Positions 1 through 7,049 of a stretch of 58,120 nucleotides of DNA are shown one piece after another. This DNA comes from Streptomyces iconiensis. GTDB taxonomy: Bacteria; Actinomycetota; Actinomycetes; Streptomycetales; Streptomycetaceae. Within the stretch, counting starts at the first letter, position 1. Each line of letters opens with the position of its first letter. The notes beneath the pieces are model-generated. The model was given only the letters and a program-made list of their open reading frames with translations. It had not been told where the DNA came from and made no database searches. Made by a program: the position numbers and the translations under genes. The stretch spans positions 1 to 58,120 of the forward strand of contig NZ_JANCPR020000060.1 in the NCBI RefSeq assembly GCF_028657195.3, in the 5' to 3' direction.

Positions 1-111
1 CGAGAGCAGACCGTCGACCGACTCGCGGTCAGTGGTCAGATCCTCCGCGAAACGCCGGTCACCCGCAGCGTCAGGCACATACTTCACACAGACAACGATC
101 CTCAAGCTCAC
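1..111 (-). CDS. etfB: Electron transfer flavoprotein beta subunit, N-terminal fragment (cut by window edge)
   Basis: The first 37 residues are visible, from a GTG start at 111, and run off the left edge in frame. They begin MSLRIVVCVKYVPDAAGDRR, the typical opening of actinobacterial EtfB, the beta subunit of the FAD/AMP heterodimer that passes electrons from acyl-CoA dehydrogenases to the quinone pool. An AGGAGA ribosome site lies at 118-123, 6 bases before the start. The gene is divergent from a TetR regulator whose candidate operators lie between the two genes. The identity rests on N-terminal resemblance only, but the match is close. Confidence 0.85.
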   Translation of the reverse strand, partial: MSLRIVVCVKYVPDAAGDRRFAEDLTTDRESVDGLLS

Positions 112-175
112 GCCGGCTCTCCTACTGGTGCTGAATGGACTGCTTGTCGAACGTAGTTGATGACCGCGAGGTTAT

Positions 176-210
176 GACACTCCGTACCCTCTGTAAAGGT
201 ACTCAGTGCC
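176..210. promoter_or_regulatory. Two similar palindromic half-operators in the etfB/TetR divergent region
   Basis: GGTACTCAGTGCC (198-210) is a 13-base near-perfect palindrome with one mismatched pair. GACACTCCGTACC (176-188) matches its reverse complement at 10 of 13 positions. The pair therefore also forms a larger inverted repeat with a 9-base spacer. Position and symmetry fit a TetR-family operator controlling the downstream TetR gene and perhaps etfB. No convincing -10/-35 pair could be fixed. Confidence 0.5.
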
Positions 211-240
211 AAATCGCCGTTCCGGTGCTAGGTTCCGGGC

Positions 241-1197
241 ATGACTGAGGTGCGCAGACGACGTAAGGGCGCGGGTGCGGCCCCTGCTGAGGCGGCTGCC
301 AAGGCACCCATGCGGGAGGTGCTGGCGGAGGCCGCGTTCCAGCTGTTCATGGAGCGGGGATTCGAGCAGACGACCGTGGACGACATCGTGGCGCGTGCGG
401 GCGTGGGGCGCCGTTCCTTCTTCCGCTACTTCCCCTCGAAGGAGGACGCGGTCTTCCCCGACCACGAGAGCTGCCTGGCCGAGGTGACCGCTTTCCTGGA
501 GGGTGCGGACACCCGTGGGGGAGAGGAAGCGGGCGAGGAGGCGGGCGCCGGCGAGGGCGGCGAGGACCCGGTGCGCAGGGTGTGTGACGCGGCGCGGATC
601 GTGGTGCGGATGTACGCGGCCAACCCGGAGTTCTCCGTACAGCGGTACCAGCTCACGCAGGAGGTTCCCGGGCTGCGGACGTACGAGCTGTCAGTGGTGC
701 GCCGCTACGAGCGCACGCTGGCCGGGTTTCTGCGCCGGCGGTACGAGGGCGCGACGGACGGGGCGCTGCGTGCCGAGGTGATCGCCGCCGCCGTCGTGGC
801 CGCACACAACAACGGGCTCCGTACCTGGCTGCGTTCGGGCGGCGAGGGCGACGCTGAGGCGGCCGTCGACGATGCGCTCGGGCTCGTACGTGCCGTGTGG
901 GGGAGTACGGGTGACCATGCGCGACCTGCCGCCCGCACGGCGGCTGGTTCCGGCGCGGCCGGCGCCTCGGGTGCGGCTGTTGCTTCCGGTTCTGCTTCCG
1001 GTTCTGCTTCCGGCGCGTCAACTGCCGCCTCCGCCGCCCCCGTTGAGGACGGCCCTGCCGCTGAGGCGGGTTCCGCCGCTCCTGCCGCCTCGGCCGGGCG
1101 GGCGGACGAAGGGGACGTGATCGTCATGGTGGCCCCGAGGGGTGCCCCGCTGTGGCGGGTGGTGCAGAAGGTCGAATCGGCTCTCGGGGAGAGCTGA
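241..1197 (+). CDS. TetR/AcrR-family transcriptional regulator with Ala/Ser-rich tail
   Basis: Protein of 318 aa. Residues about 28-70 form a classic TetR DNA-binding domain, with the recognition helix around TVDDIVARAGVGRRSFFRYF. The ligand domain follows to about residue 225. It is then interrupted by a long Ala/Ser/Gly-rich, presumably disordered stretch (about 230-292). The last 25 residues, starting VIVMVAPRGAPLWRVVQ, look folded again. At 318 aa it is much longer than the usual 190-230 aa. It is divergent from etfB and the intergenic palindromes suggest autoregulation, so control of electron-transfer or fatty-acid functions is a reasonable inference. The ligand is unknown. Confidence 0.88.
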   Translation: MTEVRRRRKGAGAAPAEAAAKAPMREVLAEAAFQLFMERGFEQTTVDDIVARAGVGRRSFFRYFPSKEDAVFPDHESCLAEVTAFLEGADTRGGEEAGEEAGAGEGGEDPVRRVCDAARIVVRMYAANPEFSVQRYQLTQEVPGLRTYELSVVRRYERTLAGFLRRRYEGATDGALRAEVIAAAVVAAHNNGLRTWLRSGGEGDAEAAVDDALGLVRAVWGSTGDHARPAARTAAGSGAAGASGAAVASGSASGSASGASTAASAAPVEDGPAAEAGSAAPAASAGRADEGDVIVMVAPRGAPLWRVVQKVESALGES

Positions 1198-1249
1198 CCG
1201 GGGGACGTCAGGGCACTCGGTACCGTTCCGCAGCGACACCCAGTGCCCC

Positions 1250-1315
1250 GCACCCGGACCCCCGCACCCGGACCCCCGCACCCGGGCCCCCGGGCCCCCG
1301 GGCCCCGGGCGGGCC
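1250..1315. repeat. 14-bp C-rich tandem repeat in a convergent intergenic region
   Basis: Three units of GCACCCGGACCCCC type occupy 1250-1263, 1264-1277 and 1278-1291 (the last with one change). Decaying GGGCCCCC units follow. It lies between the 3' ends of the TetR and AraC genes. No open frame there looks coding. It may contribute to termination through its self-complementary GGGCCC runs, but no clean hairpin with a U tract is seen. Confidence 0.6.
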
Positions 1316-1419
1316 CCCTGTCCCCAGCGCCACCAGCCACAAGCGCCACCAGCCCTCAAGTGACCCTTGCCCCAAGCGAACCGCCCCTGCCTCAAGCTCG
1401 GCTTCTGCCAAGGGCCCGT

Positions 1420-2385
1420 TCAGGCTCCCTCGCCCAGTTCCTGGAGGCGGCGTTCGCGGGTGGCGCGGTACTCGCCGGGGGGTGTGCCGAACTCGTTGCG
1501 GAAGGCGAGGTGGAAGCCCACCGTGCTCTGGTAGCCGACGTGTTCGGGGATCTCGCTCAGGGGGATGGCGGTGCCGGTGAGCAGTTGGGCCGCCTCCTTC
1601 ATGCGCCAGGACGTCAGGTGGCGCGCTGGGGTGTCGCCGACGAGTTGCCGGAAGAGCTTGGCGAACGCCGACCGCGACATGCCGGCTTCCTTGGAGAGCG
1701 AAGTCACCGTCCAGGGCCGCCAGTAGGCGGTGTAGATCTGGGTGAGGGCCTTGCTGATGCCCGGGTGGCGCAGGGCCTGGAGCGCGGGGGAGTTCTCCGT
1801 GAGCTGTTCCAGGGCGACCCGCAGCGACAGGGCGAAGATCATCTCGAAGGCACGCAGCATGATCAGGCGGGTTCCCGGCCCGGTGCGGTCGATCTCCGCC
1901 GTCAGCGACTCCAGGGTGCGCAGCAGCAGCGTCTCCCGTTCCAGGGCGTGCACGCGCAGCACGATCACCCGGGGCAGCGCGCGGTAGAGCGCGGGTTCGC
2001 TGGCCGCGTCGTAGTGCAGGCTGGCGCACAGCATCGCCGTGTCGGGTGCGTCGCTGCCGATCCGGATGATGCGGGACTTGCCCGCATGGGTGTGCGGCAG
2101 CAGCGTGTTGAGGGCCACGGTCTCGCGGTCGGGGGCGTCGGCGAAGGTGTGCGCTGTGCCGTGCGGGAACACCGCGAGGTCTCCGGGGTGCAGCCGAATG
2201 GGCTCCGAGTTGTCCTCAAAGGATATGGAGCACTCGTTCTCCAGCATGTAATGGACGACCGCGCAACTGTCGTCCGTGCCGCGCACGGCCCATCTGCCGC
2301 CGGCCAGCCATTTACTGAAGAACACTCCCTGCAGACGCAGGGGCCGTAACAGTTCACTGAGCACGTCGTCACCTGACATGGACAA
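1420..2385 (-). CDS. AraC-family transcriptional regulator with N-terminal cupin
   Basis: Protein of 321 aa. The first ~190 residues resemble the cupin_6/AraC ligand-binding fold (CAVVHYMLENECSISF region, then DLAVFPHGTAHTF). The C-terminal ~100 residues hold the double helix-turn-helix of AraC proteins: GMSRSAFAKLFRQLVGDTP for the first helix pair and EHVGYQSTVGFHLAFRNEFG for the second. ATG at 2379 is an equally plausible start. It is transcribed away from the hydroxylase gene at 2663 and is the only regulator in the 1420-9613 block, so it probably controls that block. Regulators of this cupin-AraC type often respond to small aromatic or carbonyl compounds. Confidence 0.88.
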   Translation of the reverse strand: MSMSGDDVLSELLRPLRLQGVFFSKWLAGGRWAVRGTDDSCAVVHYMLENECSISFEDNSEPIRLHPGDLAVFPHGTAHTFADAPDRETVALNTLLPHTHAGKSRIIRIGSDAPDTAMLCASLHYDAASEPALYRALPRVIVLRVHALERETLLLRTLESLTAEIDRTGPGTRLIMLRAFEMIFALSLRVALEQLTENSPALQALRHPGISKALTQIYTAYWRPWTVTSLSKEAGMSRSAFAKLFRQLVGDTPARHLTSWRMKEAAQLLTGTAIPLSEIPEHVGYQSTVGFHLAFRNEFGTPPGEYRATRERRLQELGEGA

Positions 2386-2662
2386 ACCTTAAGCCTCGGC
2401 AGCGCATCGTTTATTGATCGCGGTCGCTGCGGGAGACACCTTGTTTCCGGGACTGCCGTCCTGCAGGGCGGTGAGCAGGGGGTGGACGAGCGGGGGGTGG
2501 GGAAGGGTGAGGTGGCGCCTCGTCCGTTTCCGTGGTCTCCGTGGTCTTCGCGGCCCCCGCCCCGGCACGCGACAGGGAACCCGGCCCTCAGGGCCCGGGG
2601 CAGCAGCCGCGCCGTGAGCCGAACCGGCGCGGCCCGACGAACGAGAGCACGCGAGGAGAGAG

Positions 2663-4171
2663 ATGATCCGCACCGGCCAGGAGTATCTGAATTCGCTGCG
2701 TGACGGGCGCGCGGTGTGGTTCGACGGTGAGTTGGTCAAGGACATCACCGAGCACCCGGCATTCCGTAACACGGCCCGTTCCCTCGCGCGTCTTTACGAT
2801 CTCGCGAACGAGGACGCGTTCCATGAGTCCCTCACCGTCGTTCCGGAAGGAGCGGGCGAGGAGGAACGTATTCTCCGCGCCTACCACGTTCCGCGCACGT
2901 ACGAGGAACTCGTCGCGCGGCGAAAGGCGTTCAAGACGTGGTCGGAGGCGAGTTTCGGATTCCTGGGACGTTCTCCCGACTACATGGCGGCCGGGATCGC
3001 GGGATTCCTCGCGAAACCGGAACTGTTCGCGACCCCGGGTTTCGACGGCTCCGACAATGTGCGCGCCTTTCACCGGCGCATGTCGCGGGGGCATCTCTAC
3101 GAGGCGTTCACCATCAGCAACCCGCAGATCGACCGTACGAAGCCGGCCTCGGAGCAGGAGGAGAACGACCTCTTCGTGCGTGCCGTCGAGGAACGGGACG
3201 GCGGAGTCGTCGTGCGGGGCGCCAAGATGGTCGGGACGGCCGCCGTCTTCGGTGACGAGATCATCGTGGGCACGATCGAACCGCTCGCCCCGCAGGACGT
3301 CGACTACGCGCTCTGCTTCTCGATACCCGTCGACACCCCCGGCCTCTCCTTCGTCTCCCGCGCCTCCTACGAGGCGAACGCGCGCAGCGTCTTCGACAAC
3401 CCGCTCTCCTCGCGCTTCGACGAGAACGACGCCCTGCTGGTCTGCGAGGACGTCTTCGTACCCTGGGAGCGGATGCTCGTCTACCGCAACGTCGAGGCCA
3501 ACCTCGGCATGTGGTGGAGCACCCCCGCGTACAACAACTTCGTCCACCAGGCGTCGACCCGCTTCTGGACCAAGCTGGAGTTCCTCACCGGCCTCGCCAT
3601 CCTGATAGCCAAGGCCAACAACACCTACGAACTCCCGCCCGTCCAGACCCAGATAGGCCGCCTGATGGGCTGGCTGAACATCGCCAAGTCCATGGTGCTG
3701 GCGGCCGAGGCCGACTACGAGCACACCGCTGCGGCCGAACCCTCCGTGCACCTCAACCGCGAGATGGCCTCCGCACACCGGGCGATGGCGGGTGACCTCT
3801 ACCCGCGCTTCCTGGCCGAGATCAAGATGCTGGCCGGCGGTGGCCTCATCCAGCTCCCCGCCTCCGGCTACGACCTGCGTCACCCCGAACTCGGGCCGCT
3901 GGTCGCGAAGTACATCCGCTCTCCAGGGCATCCCGCCGAGGAGCGCGTCAAGCTGCTCAAGCTGGCCTGGGACGCGCTCGGTTCCGAGTTCGCCTCCCGC
4001 CACGAGCAGTACGAGCGCTTCTACCACGGCGCCCCGCACGTCTACTTCCCCGGCATCGTCAGGGACGGCCGCCCGGACCTGCTGGAGGAGTTCGCGCGCA
4101 CGTGCCTGGACGGCTACCAACTGGACGATGTCCGGGGCCACGGCGGGGACAGCCGCAGCGGGGACAGGTGA
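2663..4171 (+). CDS. HpaB-family FADH2-dependent aromatic monooxygenase (oxygenase component)
   Basis: Protein of 502 aa, the usual length of 4-hydroxyphenylacetate 3-hydroxylase large components, which use reduced flavin and O2 to hydroxylate phenols or related rings. The start follows a strong GAGGAGAG site. R103 and Y107 in LGRSPDY correspond to the substrate-binding Arg and Tyr I recall for HpaB. The histidine usually found in the LTH motif before NPQ is replaced by F149 (EAFTISNPQ). The substrate is therefore probably not 4-hydroxyphenylacetate. No HpaC-type flavin reductase is in the window, so FADH2 must come from elsewhere. The stop codon overlaps the MFS start (GTGA), so the two are translationally coupled. 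Confidence 0.85.
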   Translation: MIRTGQEYLNSLRDGRAVWFDGELVKDITEHPAFRNTARSLARLYDLANEDAFHESLTVVPEGAGEEERILRAYHVPRTYEELVARRKAFKTWSEASFGFLGRSPDYMAAGIAGFLAKPELFATPGFDGSDNVRAFHRRMSRGHLYEAFTISNPQIDRTKPASEQEENDLFVRAVEERDGGVVVRGAKMVGTAAVFGDEIIVGTIEPLAPQDVDYALCFSIPVDTPGLSFVSRASYEANARSVFDNPLSSRFDENDALLVCEDVFVPWERMLVYRNVEANLGMWWSTPAYNNFVHQASTRFWTKLEFLTGLAILIAKANNTYELPPVQTQIGRLMGWLNIAKSMVLAAEADYEHTAAAEPSVHLNREMASAHRAMAGDLYPRFLAEIKMLAGGGLIQLPASGYDLRHPELGPLVAKYIRSPGHPAEERVKLLKLAWDALGSEFASRHEQYERFYHGAPHVYFPGIVRDGRPDLLEEFARTCLDGYQLDDVRGHGGDSRSGDR

Positions 4172-5616
4172 AGACCGTGGCACGCAGCGACCAATGGCGC
4201 TCGCTCGCCCTGCTGGCGTGCGCCCAGTTCGTCCTGATACTCGACACGGCGATCATCAATGTGGCCGCGCCCTCCATCGGGCGTGACCTGGACATCGCGC
4301 CGGCGCAGCTCTCGTGGGTCGCCAACGCGTACCTCGTCTCGTTCGGCGGGCTCCTGCTGCTCAGTGGCCGCGCCGCCGACTTCGTGGGGCGGCGCACGCT
4401 GTTCACGGCCGGGCTCGGTGTGCTCGCCATCGCCTCCCTCGCCGGCTCACTGGCCACCACGGCGCCGCTGCTCATCGCCGCGCGTGCGGGGCAGGGCCTG
4501 GGTGCGGCGATGGCGGCGGCAGCCGCGTTCGCGCTGCTGCTGGCGCTGTTCCCCGAGGGGCCCGACCGGCACAAGGCGCTCGGTGTCTTCGCGGCCATGG
4601 CGGGCGCCGGGGGAGCGGCGGGCACGGTGCTCGGCGGCATGCTGACCAGCTGGCTGGGCTGGCAGTCCACGTTCGCGATGAACGTCACCGTCGCGGTCGT
4701 CCTGATCGCCTGCGCCTTCCGGCTGCTTCCCGCCGCGCCCCCGGCCAAGGCGGCGCGCGGCTTCGACCTGGCGGGCGCCGCCACGGTGACGGGCGGGCTG
4801 GCCCTCCTCGCCTACGCGCTGGTCAACACCGCGCAGACCTCCTGGACGGCACCCGGGACCCTGCTGACGGGCGGGGCAGCCGTCGTGCTGCTCGCCGCTT
4901 TCGTGGTGATCGAACGGTTCGCCGCCGTCCCGCTGGTGCCCCCTTCGGTCTTCCGCCGGCGCACCCTGCGGCGTGCCAACATCCTGGCCGGGCTCTCGCA
5001 GGTCTCGCTGTTCCCCATGTTCTTCCTGGTGAGCCTCTACCTCCAGGCCGTACTGGGGTACGAGCCCGTCGCGGGAGGCTCGGCGCTGCTGCCGCTGTGC
5101 CTGGTCGTCATGGGCGTCGCCTCCCACGCGGGCCGGCTGATCGGCCGGCTGGGGCTGCGCACGGTGATGTGCGGGGGCTTCCTGATGGTGGCAGGGGGCA
5201 TGGGCTGGCTCTCCCTGCTGTCGGCCTCGGGGCCCTACGTGAGCGAGGTGCTGCCCGCGACCCTGGTCATCGGGGTGGGCCTGCCGCTGGTCGCCGTCAC
5301 CACCAATGTCGCCGCGACGGCCGATGCGGGGCCCGAGGAGATCGGGCTGGCCTCGGGACTGGTCAACACCAGCCTCCAGTTCGGCTCCGTCATCGGCCTC
5401 GCCGTTCTCTCGGCCGTCGCCGCCGCCCGGTCGGACGCCGTGGGGTCCACCGGTGCCGAGGCGCTGACCGAGGGCTTCGCCGCCGCGTTCCTGACGGGCG
5501 CGGCCGTCGCGCTGGCCGGAGCGCTGCTGAGCCTCGCCCTGCGCCGGCCGACGGCGCCCGGAGTCTCCACCCCACTGGGCGCGCCCGGCGAACCCGGCGC
5601 GAGGACGCCGGCATGA
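4168..5616 (+). CDS. MFS drug/metabolite exporter, DHA2 (14-TM) type
   Basis: Protein of 482 aa from a GTG start at 4168 that overlaps the hydroxylase stop by 4 bases. An in-frame ATG 66 bases upstream lies inside the hydroxylase gene and is rejected. The sequence is almost entirely hydrophobic helices. Motif A is visible around SGRAADFVGRRTLF, and the region near GMLTSWLGWQSTFAMN is typical of EmrB/QacA proton antiporters. Length and helix number fit the 14-segment subfamily. Coupling to an oxygenase gene suggests export of the cluster product or self-protection. The substrate is unknown. Confidence 0.88.
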   Translation: MKTVARSDQWRSLALLACAQFVLILDTAIINVAAPSIGRDLDIAPAQLSWVANAYLVSFGGLLLLSGRAADFVGRRTLFTAGLGVLAIASLAGSLATTAPLLIAARAGQGLGAAMAAAAAFALLLALFPEGPDRHKALGVFAAMAGAGGAAGTVLGGMLTSWLGWQSTFAMNVTVAVVLIACAFRLLPAAPPAKAARGFDLAGAATVTGGLALLAYALVNTAQTSWTAPGTLLTGGAAVVLLAAFVVIERFAAVPLVPPSVFRRRTLRRANILAGLSQVSLFPMFFLVSLYLQAVLGYEPVAGGSALLPLCLVVMGVASHAGRLIGRLGLRTVMCGGFLMVAGGMGWLSLLSASGPYVSEVLPATLVIGVGLPLVAVTTNVAATADAGPEEIGLASGLVNTSLQFGSVIGLAVLSAVAAARSDAVGSTGAEALTEGFAAAFLTGAAVALAGALLSLALRRPTAPGVSTPLGAPGEPGARTPA

Positions 5617-5631
5617 CGGGCTGGACGCACG

Positions 5632-5660
5632 TTAAAGCCGCGTCGCCTTTCCTTAATTGA
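5632..5660 (+). promoter_or_regulatory. AT-rich element resembling the AraC-gene upstream region
   Basis: TTAAAGCC (5632) and TTAATTGA (5653-5660) lie upstream of the reductase gene. A similar pair, TTAAGCC (2389) and TTTATTGA (2410-2417), sits beside the AraC gene. The offset from TTAA to ATTGA is 24 bases in both places. About 23 of 40 aligned bases agree without gaps. This is a candidate shared operator or promoter for the block, and it is weak evidence by itself. Confidence 0.35.
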
Positions 5661-5728
5661 ATACCTGTTCGCGTGCGGAGAGGCTCGCTCCAGCGCGTAC
5701 AGGACATACGAACCGGAGGTAGCACCAC

Positions 5729-6649
5729 ATGACCGAGGCCCGCTGGAAACACTTCCTGGTGACCGGAGCCACGGGATTCCAGGGAAGCGCCGTCGCAAGG
5801 CTGCTGACCTCCCAAGGACACACCGTGCGCGGATTCGCGCGGCATCCGCAGAACGCGTCAGGCGTCGCGCCGAACGGAACGGAGATGGTTCTCGGCGACC
5901 TCGCCGACCGTGAATCCGTGCTCCGTGCGTTCGAAGGAATCACCCATGCCTCCGTGGTGATTCCGCTCGCGTACGACCGTGAAATCGTGCTCAGTTACGC
6001 ACGGAACATCGCCGACGCCGCACGCAGCGCGGGTGTCGAAAGGCTCGTCTACAACACCAACACGCCCATTCCCGGCGCGCGTACACACCGCCCGGGTTTC
6101 GAGACGCGGCGCGACGCCGAGGCGATCCTGCGCAAGAGCGGCGTACCCACCGTCGTTCTGAGCCCGCCGGTCTATCTGGACAACCTCTTCAGCCCCTGGA
6201 ACGGTCCTGGGCTCGTCAACGACGGCGTGCTCGCCTACCCGCTCCCCGCCGAACAGCGCGTCTCCTGGCTCTCGCACGCCGACCTCGCGAAGGCGACCGT
6301 CGCGGCACTGGAGCACGACGGGCTCGACGGCGAAGTGATCGCACTCGGTGGCCCCCAGGCGCTCACGGGCCACGAGCTGGCCGACCAGTTCGCGCGGGGC
6401 CTCGGCAGGGACGTGCGGTATCTCTCCCTCGAAGTGGAGCAGTTCGAGTCGGGGCTCGCGCAGCTGCTGGGCAACGAGGCGGCTGCCGGTGTCGCCAGCA
6501 TCTACCACCATGTCAGCGACGGAAGGGCGACCGACCTGCTGGCCGTCGACGCGGCGGTGCTGGAACGCAGGCTCGGCATCCGCCTGACACCCACCGTCGA
6601 CTGGGTCGCACGCCAGCCCTGGCAGCAGTGGTCAACGGTCGGTGCCTGA
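5729..6649 (+). CDS. NmrA/atypical SDR-family NAD(P)-binding protein
   Basis: Protein of 306 aa with an N-terminal Rossmann motif TGATGFQG (residues 12-19), the dinucleotide signature of NmrA-like and other atypical short-chain dehydrogenases. A second typical segment is ARSAGVERLVYNTN (about 95-108). Members act as NAD(P)H-dependent reductases or isomerases, or as redox sensors. The usual Tyr-x3-Lys catalytic pair is not evident, so catalysis is uncertain. An ACCGGAGGT ribosome site precedes the ATG. A 112-base gap separates it from the exporter, so it may have its own promoter. Its place between exporter and PrnB-like gene suggests it reduces a cluster intermediate. Confidence 0.8.
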   Translation: MTEARWKHFLVTGATGFQGSAVARLLTSQGHTVRGFARHPQNASGVAPNGTEMVLGDLADRESVLRAFEGITHASVVIPLAYDREIVLSYARNIADAARSAGVERLVYNTNTPIPGARTHRPGFETRRDAEAILRKSGVPTVVLSPPVYLDNLFSPWNGPGLVNDGVLAYPLPAEQRVSWLSHADLAKATVAALEHDGLDGEVIALGGPQALTGHELADQFARGLGRDVRYLSLEVEQFESGLAQLLGNEAAAGVASIYHHVSDGRATDLLAVDAAVLERRLGIRLTPTVDWVARQPWQQWSTVGA

Positions 6650-6675
6650 CACTGGGCACAGCACCCGGGCGCGGC

Positions 6676-6695
6676 CCGTACACCACGGTGTACGG
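6676..6695. promoter_or_regulatory. 20-bp inverted repeat downstream of the NmrA-type gene
   Basis: CCGTACACCACGGTGTACGG has 9-base perfect arms and a 2-base centre. The tiny loop suits a protein-binding palindrome (TetR- or LuxR-like symmetry) better than a terminator hairpin. It lies 26 bases past the reductase stop and 355 bases before the PrnB-like start. Confidence 0.45.
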
Positions 6696-6820
6696 CCACG
6701 TCCGGGGAAGTGAACGCCATCGGCCCGTCCGACGGCTGAACGGGCCGGGCCCGCGGCCCTGTCCGACCGCACCACCCGGACCCCTCAGCCCGCCCGCGGG
6801 AGGCGGCGCACCACCGCACG

Positions 6821-6880
6821 GCACCGAACGACGCGGCACCGAACGACACGGCGCTGAATGACACGGCACCGAACGACGCG
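6821..6880 (+). repeat. Four tandem 15-bp repeats
   Basis: Units GCACCGAACGACGCG, GCACCGAACGACACG, GCGCTGAATGACACG and GCACCGAACGACGCG run head to tail from 6821 to 6880. The unit length is a multiple of three, but no plausible protein uses it. It lies 170 bases upstream of the PrnB-like start. It could be an expandable spacer or a set of binding sites. Confidence 0.8.
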
Positions 6881-7049
6881 GCGTGCACGCGCACGACGCA
6901 ATCCGGACGGCGCCCCGCACACACGACGCACCGCACACGAGCACATCGCACCGCACACCCGCACACCGCACGCATCGCACGGCACAGCAACGGATCGCCC
7001 AGTACGTACGGCAACGGATCGCGCACGTTCCCAGGAGACGACCCAGCTC

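Larger units (their letters stand above)
6650..7049. other. 400-bp intergenic region upstream of the PrnB-like gene
   Basis: No supportable gene. It holds a 20-base palindrome (6676-6695), four tandem 15-bp repeats (6821-6880) and a CGCAC-rich simple-sequence tract (about 6910-6985). The open frame that runs back from the PrnB-like gene through this stretch encodes only Arg/His/Thr-rich low complexity and lacks a ribosome site, so it is excluded. A good AGGAGA site at 7033-7038 serves the ATG at 7050. Confidence 0.7.

Noticed and set aside
1250..1315. Possible attachment site or mobile-element end
   Set aside because: Only simple C-rich tandem repetition; no tRNA gene, integrase or target duplication found.
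2588..4183. 531-residue frame antisense to the HpaB-type gene
   Set aside because: Typical high-GC shadow of a real gene: the sense strand has family motifs, a ribosome site and a coupled downstream gene.
6821..6985. Possible CRISPR-like array (regular repeats)
   Set aside because: Units are 15 bp with no spacers of constant length, no palindromic repeat of 28-37 bp and no cas genes nearby.
6858..7049. 64-residue N-terminal extension of the PrnB-like protein
   Set aside because: Composed of Arg/His/Thr simple sequence from the repeat tract, with no ribosome site. ATG 7050 has a good one and begins close to where family similarity begins.
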